A model generated the notes under the pieces. That model had not been told where the DNA came from, did not search any database, and saw only the letters and a program-made list of their open reading frames with translations. 64,000 nucleotides of DNA from Chrysoporthe austroafricana (Eukaryota; Ascomycota; Sordariomycetes; Diaporthales; Cryphonectriaceae): the NCBI GenBank assembly GCA_001051155.2, contig JYIP02000003.1:4464001-4528000 (forward strand), read 5' to 3'. A program made the translations under genes and the position numbers. This document shows positions 11,242 through 21,573 of the stretch, piece by piece (within the stretch, counting starts at the first letter, position 1; every line of letters starts with the position of its first letter).

Positions 11242-12492
11242 ATGAGTCGTCCCATAGAGCAGGCTCTGCTGTCCCTTTTGCCATCTCACAATTCAAACTT
11301 GCCCCCTCCCCTCGTCGAGCTCGGCAGCTCTCTGCTGGCCCAGTCCCGCAACAGGGCGAGCACCCTCAAGGCAGAAGAGGAGGTTGCGCGGACCTATGCA
11401 TGTGCTCATTTAGCATGCAACAGGTAGGGATATGCCTCCAGAGGCTGGCAACATGGGCATATGTTGATGAGCAAGGATGACAGGCTCAAGATCACCCTCA
11501 ACCTCCCGCCCATCGAACCTCGACCGCCGGTCCCACCTCGTATCTATAAGCGTCTCTACACTCATCTGGACAAGATCTTGCCTGCCACATCTCTGGCTGG
11601 TCGTCCAAAGGCCAATGGCCTTGACACACCAAGGTCCAAGGGGCTAAGCTCTCCTGCATCCCGAGGTACGCTCTCGAGAGGCACGCCGACCAAGGAAGTC
11701 TCGCTGTCACAGTTCCGGACACCAGGCAAGAGAGGCACGCCCTCCAGGTTGAACACCCGCGGCGCAACGAGCTCCGCGCTGCCACCCTGGATTCTTCCTA
11801 CCGTGCGCCACCTCTGCGCGAACCTCGCTAAAGAGGACGGTCCGGACCTTGCATCCACCGTGATGGCTGGCCTCGAAGCTATTGTGGCGCCGTACGGCAA
11901 GAGAACACAGGACGAGTGGGTGAATGACCATTTGACCTCACTGGTCGGCGCAATATATTGGTTCGTATCGGAGTCTGCAGGCCTCGCGCCCGGTGAGGAG
12001 CTGACTGCAGAGGGGTCGCGGGCGCGCTACAAGAGCATGCGGAAGGATATGCTGGGTGTCCTACGCAGCGCGAGAGAAGAGGTTGAAATCATAGCACGCA
12101 GGAAAAACATGAAGAGCGATATTACAGAGGAGCAAGAGACTGCGTTTTGGGACGGCTGGGAAGAGGGTATCAAGGCAGCCGACCTCGACGGAGCTATCAC
12201 GGAAGTGACGAATAGGGGGTGGTTGCACAGCGACTGGTACCGGAGCATCGAGTTTATCAGGGACAAAGCTGAGGGCGCTGAGGAGGAAGCTGATGATGAT
12301 TTTCACGAGGACCAAGTGCTTGCAGCTGCAACCGTGCAGATCACGAAGGCCGATACGATGTTGCAGGACAGGTTCGACTACCTAAGCGATCGTCGGAAGG
12401 CCGATTATCATCAGTGGAAGGCAAATATCATGCGACGTATCGAGCAGCTGGAGCATGGCAAGGACGCAAACCCGATGGATGTCGACTCATGA
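11242..12492 (+). CDS. ORC6: Origin recognition complex subunit 6
   Basis: The smallest ORC subunit, acting in nuclear replication-origin licensing with ORC1-5, Cdc6 and Cdt1/MCM. Exons are 11242-11423 and 11484-12492, joined by a 60-bp intron (GTAGGG...GACAG) at phase 2, giving 396 residues. The N-terminus (MSRPIEQALLSLLPSHNS) and the block RLKITLNLPPIEPRPPVPPR are characteristic of filamentous-fungal ORC6. A Ser/Thr/Pro/Arg-rich linker at ~105-150 contains three full CDK consensus sites: TPTK (128), TPGK (140) and TPSR (146). The C-terminal half is a helical, acidic cyclin-like region ending in PMDVDS. The frame is open upstream of 11242, but this is the first sensible ATG. A second open start inside the intron (11461) is an artefact. 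Confidence 0.9.
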
Positions 12493-15400
12493 GCTCGATG
12501 GGGCCGACCTTGGCAACATCGAAGCCATCCTCGGCGACTGTGTGACCGCATCAACCCATGCCGCGTGTTGAGACTAGGCTCAGACTATCGAGCGTTGCCG
12601 CATACGAGCTACTGCAATACAGCCAAAACGGGATTATCGATAGATCCAGCCCTTCGGGATCGTTAGCTTCTCGGGCACCTCTGACAACCGTTGGGCGGCA
12701 CAAGTACTGCCTGGCGTGCCTGGCAAGAAGCTAGGCGCCGGTATTCACGGACAATACCGTGGCAAGCACCATCCCCGCTGTCTGCTTGTTAGGACTCCTG
12801 GTATTCACGGATAGGTCCATTTGGGGAGTCATTTCGTCAATTACTGGCATTTGTTTCTAACTTGGTCTTCCCCAATCAAGGACGTTGCTGTGGAGGCTCA
12901 CAGCGGATGTTTGGTCCCCGCGCAGACATGCACTGCAATACAGAGCATTGAGCCCTAATACATCTGTCGAGCGCCCCTCGCACCAGTTTGTATGAAATGG
13001 CCGACAGTCTGCACCCTGATATCAAGAAACATGACGCTTTGTAGCAGCCACTTCAATCATCCCAGCTGGATTCATACCGGTTTCCTGGGTGCCCGGGCAT
13101 GCCTCAAGGTGTCGGCGGATCCTCCCAGTATCGTCACTTTGAGCATCAACGCGTGGCTTTTACAGCTGCAATTCGCTCGACTTTTGACGGCTTTTCCTCC
13201 CTGAAAATAAGCATGGCTGCTAGGATCTTTAGTAGCCCAAGATGGTCGGTAGCCACTCATAGTCTATCCCGCTCGAGAGAAGCTCGGCAAGAGGCGTCTC
13301 AAGGTCTCAAATACGAGGTGATAGTCTTTCTAGCTTCCTGGATGGGGGCACTGCCTTTTGAAGAAGCCTTGGTATGGTAGGTTGCCGCAGTATAACCTTG
13401 TCACAATCACTCTTGTTCCTGATGCAAGCTGATGGCCGCTCAATTAGGGCTGCCACGTCAACGCCACTAACAATCCGCAGCTCTTGCACAGAATCCACGT
13501 GGTTGGTTGGTCTGCCATTCAGCCATGCATGTTCTGACCCGAAGCCTCGGAGCTGATGACCTTGCCAGATCAGACGTCGACTTGTTTTTCGGCTCTCGCT
13601 TCAGACGACGTGCTCAGATATAAACCAAATCAGTCTGGCCCCCACGTGCCGAGGCCTCAAGCAGACAACAGAAACCAGGCGTAGAAGTAGTGGACCCATG
13701 CTCGTACGCTAGGTATTTGTTCGATGACCCGAGATGGCGTATGCTTTGCATAATCCTTATTCTTGAATGTCACGGCATTTCTGTGACTTGATTTGATGGG
13801 TTTCTTGCGGGTCGAGAGCCCAGCCTCAGCCAAAGTCCCGAGGCCGACGCCCTGATTTCAAATCCCTTATTCACGCGAAGCTGAAGGGAAGCAATGCGGA
13901 GAGGTCTCAGCTGCTCAGCGGTCAAACGACCGTCCTCGCGGCTGGTGGCATCGGCTATGCTATGACCCGCGCCATGGAGAGCCTTGCGACGGCGGTCTGG
14001 CTTCTGGATGCGTGTGTGCGCATTCCCATTTGACAGCGCGGAATTGAGGACACTTGCTCGAACACATTGCGGGCATACATGACGGTGTGGCAGACGTATG
14101 TCTCAGCTGTTCCGCATGCAGATTTCATGACCAGCATGCCACTGTCTTTAATCGAGTAAGGAGCACAATTTGTTCAATGATGATTGGGGCTCACACGCTG
14201 CAGTCAGGGGCAAACATGGCCAGATCAGGACGAAAAAAGAGTGACCAAACAAGACGTCGTGCAGCGAACGGCCCAGATGGGACAGAGCGGACTCGAAAAG
14301 GAACCATCTGCGTCAAAACGGCAGCACCAGTAACAACGCCCGCAGGCCTGTGCCATGGCCGGTTCTCGTGCACAACAGCTCTGGCAGTCTCACCATCTTC
14401 TGTGGCTCATCGCCTACCTCACACATTCATTGGCCGACCCCGAAGATATTCGCGCCGCAGCTCGCTACCCTGGCCCAAGCATACCCTGTGCCTTCAGGTC
14501 TCGTATCTGCTTTGTCTCGCGGTATCTTTCTGACGCTGCTGGGCGTGGGAGTGGCCTGCAGAGGCTATCTCAAAAGCAACTATGGCATGACAATGTACCC
14601 TTTGTTCGGCGACTGAGGTCGGGGACTTTGGTCCCGCTAGCTAAACTGACAAGCTCTTTCTGCCGGCTCATGCAAGCATGGAGATCAGGCCGCCACATGC
14701 TCGCCCCTCACCATTCCGCCTCAGTTCCAGTCGCGCCGTGGTACACTGCAGTCCCACCATCTCCCCTGCGCATCGTCGTCAGACTCCGACGTACCGGTGC
14801 ACACTAACCCAAGAGGCCAATATGCAGTTGAGGGCCGGGTGTCTGCTACAATGTCACCTTCAAACACGGGGCCTCTTGTGTGATCAAGTCAAGTAGCTTG
14901 GGTACTTGGTCAGACATGGGGCAGGCGAGTCTCTGCTTGTCCCTTTGTTTCAGCTCTCCTCTGACACCAGCAAGCCCCAAATGTCATGATTTTGCGCATC
15001 TATATGATCAGTGTCATTTACATCTGGCGACCGTTATACTACCTACTCCACTATTAAATCTCCATGATCAGGCACGAGCACACGCACTCTCTTCTCTTTG
15101 GTCGTGGAGTTACGCTCGCGCGCCTCAGGGAACTGGGCTGAAGGCAGTCTGGGAAAAGCAAAGCTATGCTCGCATGGCTAGCTGCATCTTTGTTCGTGCC
15201 CCAGGTCCAAGTGGGATATCCCGCGGCCCAGCACCCGATGGCCATACGAGCAAGTATTCTCGTCCGGGAGCGGGCGAGCGCATACCGGTGCGACAGCAGA
15301 TATCTCACCTGTGTGGCACACCCTCGCAGCCCCACGCCCCAGCTTGCCGTCTTGTTACGGTCTGCATCCTCGGCGACCTAGTAGTCGACTCCTTCCCCTG

Positions 15401-16002
15401 ACCCCTCCCCCCCGGAGAACCATCACCGTACAGTCGATCTTCACCGTGCGCTGTACGTCACCGTCTCTGCCCGCGCTCAAGTGACACGGCTGCGGAGCAT
15501 GGTGAACAAATACGGATCCCCAGTAACAGGGGGGAGGAACGGGCCGGACCCTCTGGGCCAGCCGTTCGATGCTTGGTATACAAATGGTGGGATTCAGGAG
15601 AATTTTAGATCGTGCAAACAGGGACCCCGTGTGGGAAGATCAAGGTTACTATATACGACCTATCGCTTGCACATCTGGTTAAACCGTCCTTTCCTCGCCC
15701 TCTGTCTCTCTTGTCTCTTGTCTTTGCCTTGCTGAACTCTTTGTTCCACGAGGGGCAAGTAGGGTAGATCGATGCCTTGATCGTGCGTGCCGTCCGCCTC
15801 GTTTCCCTACGCTCGTTTGCTCGCTCGCTCGTTTGCTTTCGCCTGGCCCTCGTCTCGTTTGTATTATTCCTAGCACGGGTCGCTAGGGAGATTCTCGATA
15901 TGCTGTCGCTTGGTCCGCACCCGTGATGGATTTGTCCTCGCTCGCTACACATCATACAGCGACCTTCGTCTTTACCGCGCTCCACCGGGATCAAGACTTC
16001 GG
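12493..16002. other. Intergenic, 3.5 kb, no supported gene
   Basis: Several frames of 60-170 codons exist (for example 14355-14807 and 14880-15401) but they overlap each other and match no family I know. The 12-mer GGTATTCACGGA occurs at 12740 and again exactly 60 bp later at 12800. A pyrimidine-rich leader (CT runs at 15690-15740 and repeated GCTCG(C/T)TTG units near 15820-15845) precedes the next gene. A missed multi-exon gene or an upstream exon cannot be excluded. Confidence 0.45.
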
Positions 16003-18145
16003 ATGAAGATGGAGAATCCCGCATCAAAGATGGAGATTGGACAGCGAGATGATAACTGTGCTTGCCCTTTCAGTGAGCCGGGCAAGGGTGATTTCTCGGA
16101 ACCGGAATACTGGGATCCGCCGGCCTCGACAGTGACTAGGCAGCATTGCTTTGATGTATGCCGAGATGCATTCTTGACCAGCTTGACCGGGCAAAAGGAT
16201 ATCAGCAACGTGACCTGCCAGCTGCTCGAGAATCATGGACAAGGAGGGGATGTCTTCTGGGCGTTGTATCAGCTGGACATGCAGTACTGCGGCCTGCAGT
16301 TGTCGAGCGTGGCTCATCCGGACCGTAAGTTGCATATCGTATTCGCCATCGCTCAAGGTATAGAGAATGCACGTTAACTGAATATCAGCTGGGGTGGAAA
16401 GCATCATTTCTACATGTGATAAGTCAGTCAGTCCATCCTCTATATGCTCGAGAATATTGACAGTTTCTTGTAGTATTGGATATGGAGGGCTCGTTGATCC
16501 ATCATGGCCTCCATCATCGTACCAGTGCACTGTGTGCTCTCTAGGCACGACGTCGACCGATCAGACCACGACAACATCTGGAAATGGCGCCGTCTCTACC
16601 ACCACAAACTCAATGTCAGCTGCAGAAGCGGCTACCCCCACATCTCCGTCTTCGAACTTGTCACCTTCAGCAACTTCCGTCGTGATCGCCACTCATGGCG
16701 CATCCTCAGCGACTGAGGCGGCCACCGGAACCACCGCCTCTTTATCGGATTCGACGTCAACCAGCAATGATGCTCTCTCCAGCGCCCCAGAAGGTCGCAT
16801 CTCCAACCAGGGCATAGCCGCCATAGCAGTATGCAGCACAATCGCAATTGCAGCGACAATCCTACTCCTGTTCTGCGCCCTCCGCCGGAGACGGAGACGA
16901 CAAGAGGCCTACGCTGGCTCAGTAGGAATGAAGAGTCGCATAAGCAGGGTCGCGAGCGACTTCAATATCCCACCCGTGGAGTCGTATCAGCCATTGATAT
17001 CGCCAACCAATTCCCTCACCAATGACCGACCGCCCTTAACGCCACCTTTACGGCTCCGTGACAGGAAAATTCTCCCCTCGCTCCTACGACCCTCATCGTA
17101 CCACGAGCCCTCGGCCTTTAGCCCGACCTTTGAGACGCACCAGCACAGCAGCAGCCTGTACAGCATAAGCCACAGCCACGACGAAGCTACAGCAGCAGCA
17201 ACATTGGGCGATCCAAACGCCTTCCCCTCGTCAGCCGTCTGCGCGCCGACGAGTAACAGACTCGAGCCGCGGTTAGAAAAGATGCACACTACTCCAGGCA
17301 CCACGAGAGCCGCCTCCCCGCCTGCTTACGTCGCGGTGTCCTCTGCCCTGCCGTCAATATCCCCCGAACCGTCGTCATCGGCATACACACGGCTCAGATC
17401 CCCACCACCGGTGAGCTTCACCTTCCCGCCGCGGTCTAGTCCCGACAAAGCTCACCTCGCTCCTCCTACGAACAAGGGCCACCGCCGCGCCGGGTCCCCA
17501 CGATCACCACCTACCAAATCACCCTCATCACCTCCCGCGCACAGGGGTGCTACACTCTCGTCAAACAGCAATAGCAGCAGCGAGTACAGGCACGACTACA
17601 ACACTTATACCAGAGGCGACTACGCCCACAGCTATCACACTAACAGCAAGGGTGGCAGCAACAGCAGCAACAGGACCGGCTCACCCAGTCATCCGGCTAC
17701 GGCAGTCCCGGCCAACGCATGTGCGCCCACGCCGCCGTCGTCACCGGTCCGCCCGCGCAGGCCGCACGACGAGCCGCTCGAGATCCCGGACCTCGTGAGC
17801 CCGCTCAGCTCGCCGGCGCGGTCGGCGCGGGCATCACCGTCCCCGGGCCCGCCACCCAGGGTGGCGCTGCCCCGGCCCCCCGCCCCGGTGCCGTCGGACG
17901 GTATCGGGATCGCCAGGACGACTGGCACGGCAGGGCCGAGACCACCCACGCAGGGGGGCATCTCGTTACGGGATCTACGCGGCGGCAGGGAGGAGGAGGG
18001 GAGTGACGGGGATAGAGATAGCTGGGGCAGCTGGGAGGAGATAGGAGCGTCGCCGCCGATGGCTCAGGGTAGGTTGTTTGGGGTCTCATTCCCGCCGGGC
18101 TTAGCCCCTGGGGGCGGGGGCGGTGCTGGCAGGCTGCCGCCTTGA
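16003..18145 (+). CDS. Single-pass membrane protein with Cys-containing ectodomain and long Pro/Ser tail
   Basis: Unrecognised beyond its architecture; it resembles fungal surface-sensor-type proteins in layout only. Exons are 16003-16324, 16389-16422 and 16474-18145, with introns of 64 and 51 bp (donors GTAAGT and GTCAGT), giving 675 residues. A Cys-bearing region (DNCACPF, CFDVC, CQLL, YQCTVCS; ~1-140) is followed by a Thr/Ser-rich, probably O-glycosylated stretch, then one hydrophobic helix (~232-255, GIAAIAVCSTIAIAATILLL). A RRRRRR stop-transfer cluster follows, then a ~420-residue disordered tail rich in Pro, Ser and Arg and ending in a Gly run. No signal peptide follows the ATG at 16003, although the Cys and Thr/Ser content argue for an extracellular N-terminus. 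An upstream exon with a signal sequence may be missing. The frame is open back to 15910 without another ATG. Confidence 0.7.
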
Positions 18146-18821
18146 TCCCGTCCTAGCTTCTGCGATTTTTGTATTGCATTTGATTGGGTTGTCCAGTGGG
18201 TTTTTAATACGTCAATGATGAATCGGTGGGGAAAAGCAGGAAGGCGAAAAAGGCGAGAAGAGACCAATGTCTAATGTGTCTGATGACCACAATATATTCA
18301 CGTCATACAATCGTGCTACGTTCCGCGGTAATGTCGCTCATCTTACAAAAGTACATGAGTGAAACCTCTATCTTCATCCTTTGACCAACGGTCCGATAAA
18401 CAAACGGGCTTCTGATAGCAGTCGCTGATAATGTGGAGAGGGTAAGTAGACGAAGAACACAAGTCTTCGTCTCCGATGCTCGGACGGATAGTGTGGGCTT
18501 CAGTCTCGAATATCACGATAACAGTGAAGGCTCATACGAATGAGTTGGATAGTCTCTTTGAATTTTTTCTGGACGGTTCATGAATGCTCACAAAGGGAAA
18601 TTGCTTCCAGATACGCTCTGGAAAGATACCGTGATGCAATGTTCCCCAAAACTAAAACGCTGACTCCCTTATGAGTCTTCCTCCATCCATGCCCCTGTTC
18701 CATAGTACAAATTTACATGACTGCTGATGACACGCTTCGTATCGAAGGAATTGTTTGACCTTTTTCTGGCCGTCACACGAGTCGAAAAGAGGAGTGTGGT
18801 GTGAGCCAACCTTGACCAGCT
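18146..18821. other. Intergenic between convergent genes
   Basis: This is the shared 3' flank of the membrane protein gene (plus) and the i-AAA protease gene (minus). It holds no credible coding frame and no repeat. Confidence 0.5.
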
Positions 18822-21573
18822 CTAGACAATAGCCGGGGGTGCAGGCGGCGGCGCCCCCGAGCCATTCTCGCCCTCGTGTCCCTGACCCGGAACAGGAGGA
18901 AGGGCATGGATGGGATCTTGTGTCACCGGCACGGTCATTGTACCATCCCTTGGCATCTTCATCCGGTCAGCCAGCGCTTCCCCCTTGATCACCTTCTTGA
19001 CTTCGTCCTTATCAAGCGTTTCGTAGTCGACGAGTGCCTGTGCCAGCAGATCGAGTTCCTTGCGCTTCTCGGTCAAAAGTTTCTTGGTGCGCTCGTAGGC
19101 CTCGTTGAGCACTCGCTGCACCTCGTTCTCGACTTGGGCCCGAGTAGCCGGGCTGAGCGTATCGTATCTTGAGCCGAAGTCCATGGGAGCAAGGCTGTTG
19201 CCCATGCCGAAGTAGGCGACCATTTGGAAAGCCGTATCCGTAGCACTGTTGAGATCCTGCAAGGCGTGTAAGCGTAGGTATATTTGACAACATGTAAAGT
19301 CGAAGTACTTACACCGCTGACCCCGGAGGTCACCATGTCGTTGCCGTAAACAAGTTCCTCCGCCACCTTGCCGCCGAGAGCGGTATCAATTCTGGCGACA
19401 TAATCGGACGAACTGTAAGAGTGCTTGTCCATCTCTGGCAGGAAGGCCGTGTGACCAAGGCTCATGCCACGGGGTAGGATCGTGACCTTGTAAAGTGGCA
19501 CTGACTGTCTCACGCTGTACAAAGCCATCAAAGCATGGCCGGCCTCATGATAGGCGGTCATCAGCTTTTCGTTCTCGCTGATGACCATGCTCCTCTTCTC
19601 GGCACCCATGATAACCTTGTCCTTGGCCCAGATCAGATCCTTCATGGTCACAACCGGGGATTTGTTTTTGCTAGCGTGGATCGCGGCAGAATTGACAATG
19701 TTCTCAAGTTCCGCCCCTGACAAGCCGGACGTTCCTTGGGCCAACTCTTGCAGGTTCATACCCTCCATCAGCCTGACTTTCTTGGCGTGGTGCTTTAGAA
19801 TGGCCAGTCGCCCGCGGACATCCGGCAGATCGACTTGAACATGCCGATCGAAGCGACCAGGCCGCGTGAGAGCCTTGTCCAGAAGTTGGGGAAAGTTGGT
19901 CGCGGCGAGAATGATGACTTGGCTGCTCTGATCGAAGCCGTCCAGCTCAGTCAACAACTGATTCAGCGTCTGCTTCACATAGGTGCTGTCCCGCGTGTTG
20001 CGCTTGCCACCTATAGCATCAAGCTCATCAATGAAAATGATGGCTGGCGACTTTGACCTCGCAGCATTGAAGAGATCGCGTACACGCTTAGCACCAACAC
20101 CGACGTAGATTTCGTCGAACTCGCTTCCGGACATGTAGAAGAAAGGCACGCCCGCTTCACCAGCGACCGCTCTTGCAAGAAGGGTCTTGCCTGTTCCAGG
20201 AGGGCCAACAAGGAGGACACCCTTGGGCAGCTTGCCACCCAAAGTGGAGAACTTTTCGGGGTTCTTGAGAAATTCAACCAGCTCTTGTAGTTCCTCTTTG
20301 GCCTCTTCGCAACCGTGTACATCCGCGAAACGGGCCTTCTGGTTCTCGGCCTTGACTTCGGCGTCGGCTCTCGCAGTTCCAGTCCGCTTGATGGAATTGA
20401 GGGACTCCACCAGCATCGAGACAACGATGAGGCTGAGATAGCAGACGAAACCGAAGATCAGGAGGAAGCGAACCCATTTGAAGATGGTTGATCCGAGGGA
20501 CTCATCAACGAGGACATGAATACGGCCATCCTTGGCAACACCTGAGCCCTGAGGGGCCGAGATCGCAATATTGCCTCCCTTATGTTGAGCTGCGACAGCC
20601 TGTCCAATAGCCTGAACCTGCTCGTTGCTCAAACCGCCAGTCTGGCCCGTGAGGGTGCCGACATCGCCAAGTTTATTGCCGGTCAGCATAGACAAGGACT
20701 TCGCATAAGCCTCCTCGACGGCCTGGTTCTTAGCATATCGACCAGACTGGTATCGCTCAATGACGATAGCCGGCATGTTGGCCTTGAGAAGAACCTGATA
20801 GAACGCATTCTGAGCAGTGGCACTGTTGGGATTCCGGTTAGCGGCAGCCTCGAGATTAGCAAGCATGTTGCGAGATATTCCCCCATTGCTGAGACCGCGA
20901 GTTTGCAGAAGACGAGTGTAAGGCGAGAGACCGATAGCGCGACTGACGGGGATCCATGACGACTGTTGCGGAGAGGCGACCGAGCAGAGACCAGCGGCAC
21001 GAAGACCCAGTGCTGTCTGCGTTGTTGCAGCACCACGCTGTGTGGCCACAGGAGATGCTGTCGAGAACAAGCGGCGGAGCGGACCAGCGGGATATTGTGC
21101 GGCAATACGGAAGGCTGACCGCTGTACAAGAGGATTGGTCGCTGCAGCCAAGGCGAAGGAGGGCAACTGGGCGATGGTCGTTCGGACGTCAGAAGCTGTC
21201 AGCTGCTGGGAGATCGTTGGGAGGTTCGCTCGAAGGTTGTTCGATTCATCGCGGAGGAACTCTGGCAGGGTCGATCTTGGTTCGGCCTGGGGTTTATCGA
21301 AGATTAGTTGCCTGTTCCAAGATACGCGACAGACAGATTTCTTACAGGAGTCCGCCGCGAGACGGCTGGTGGTCGCGCCTGGGTCGGGTGTGCTTCGCGG
21401 GGTACAGGTGCCGATGCCCTCCACGGTATCATGAGAGCATTTGCGACTAAAGGCCATGTCTCTGCTGTCGCCGCCGCGAGATCCTATGTTAAGCCAAAAG
21501 ATGTCAGTACAAGCACCGGCGCGGGGCAGGGCGGGGTCAAACTTGCGGGCAGCAGAGCAGTTTGAAAGGCCAT
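18822..21573 (-). CDS. YME1: Mitochondrial inner-membrane i-AAA protease (Yme1/FtsH family)
   Basis: An ATP-dependent zinc metalloprotease that degrades unfolded or surplus inner-membrane and intermembrane-space proteins. Certain exons are 21286-19313 and 19256-18822 (56-bp intron, GTAAGT...TTGCAG). The order is an Arg/Ser-rich N-terminal region, one membrane helix ([19 protein letters not shown]), Walker A GPPGTGKT (~20190), Walker [10 protein letters not shown], the second region of homology, then HEAGH zinc/catalytic motif (19549-19535) and a Pro-rich tail. A single TM segment points to the i-AAA rather than the m-AAA type. The 5' end is ambiguous. A 59-bp intron at 21345-21287 (GTAAGA, internal ACTAAT, CCCCAG) looks excellent. 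Using it joins 21464-21346 and a first exon 21573-21543 ([10 protein letters not shown]...), giving about 852 residues. Reading through it instead gives an odd Cys-rich N-terminus (878 residues with the same first exon). Confidence 0.9.

Noticed and set aside
11461..11483. ATG at 11461 as the start of ORC6
   Set aside because: It lies within a 60-bp intron; splicing joins the upstream exon (ATG 11242) in phase and restores the conserved ORC6 N-terminus.
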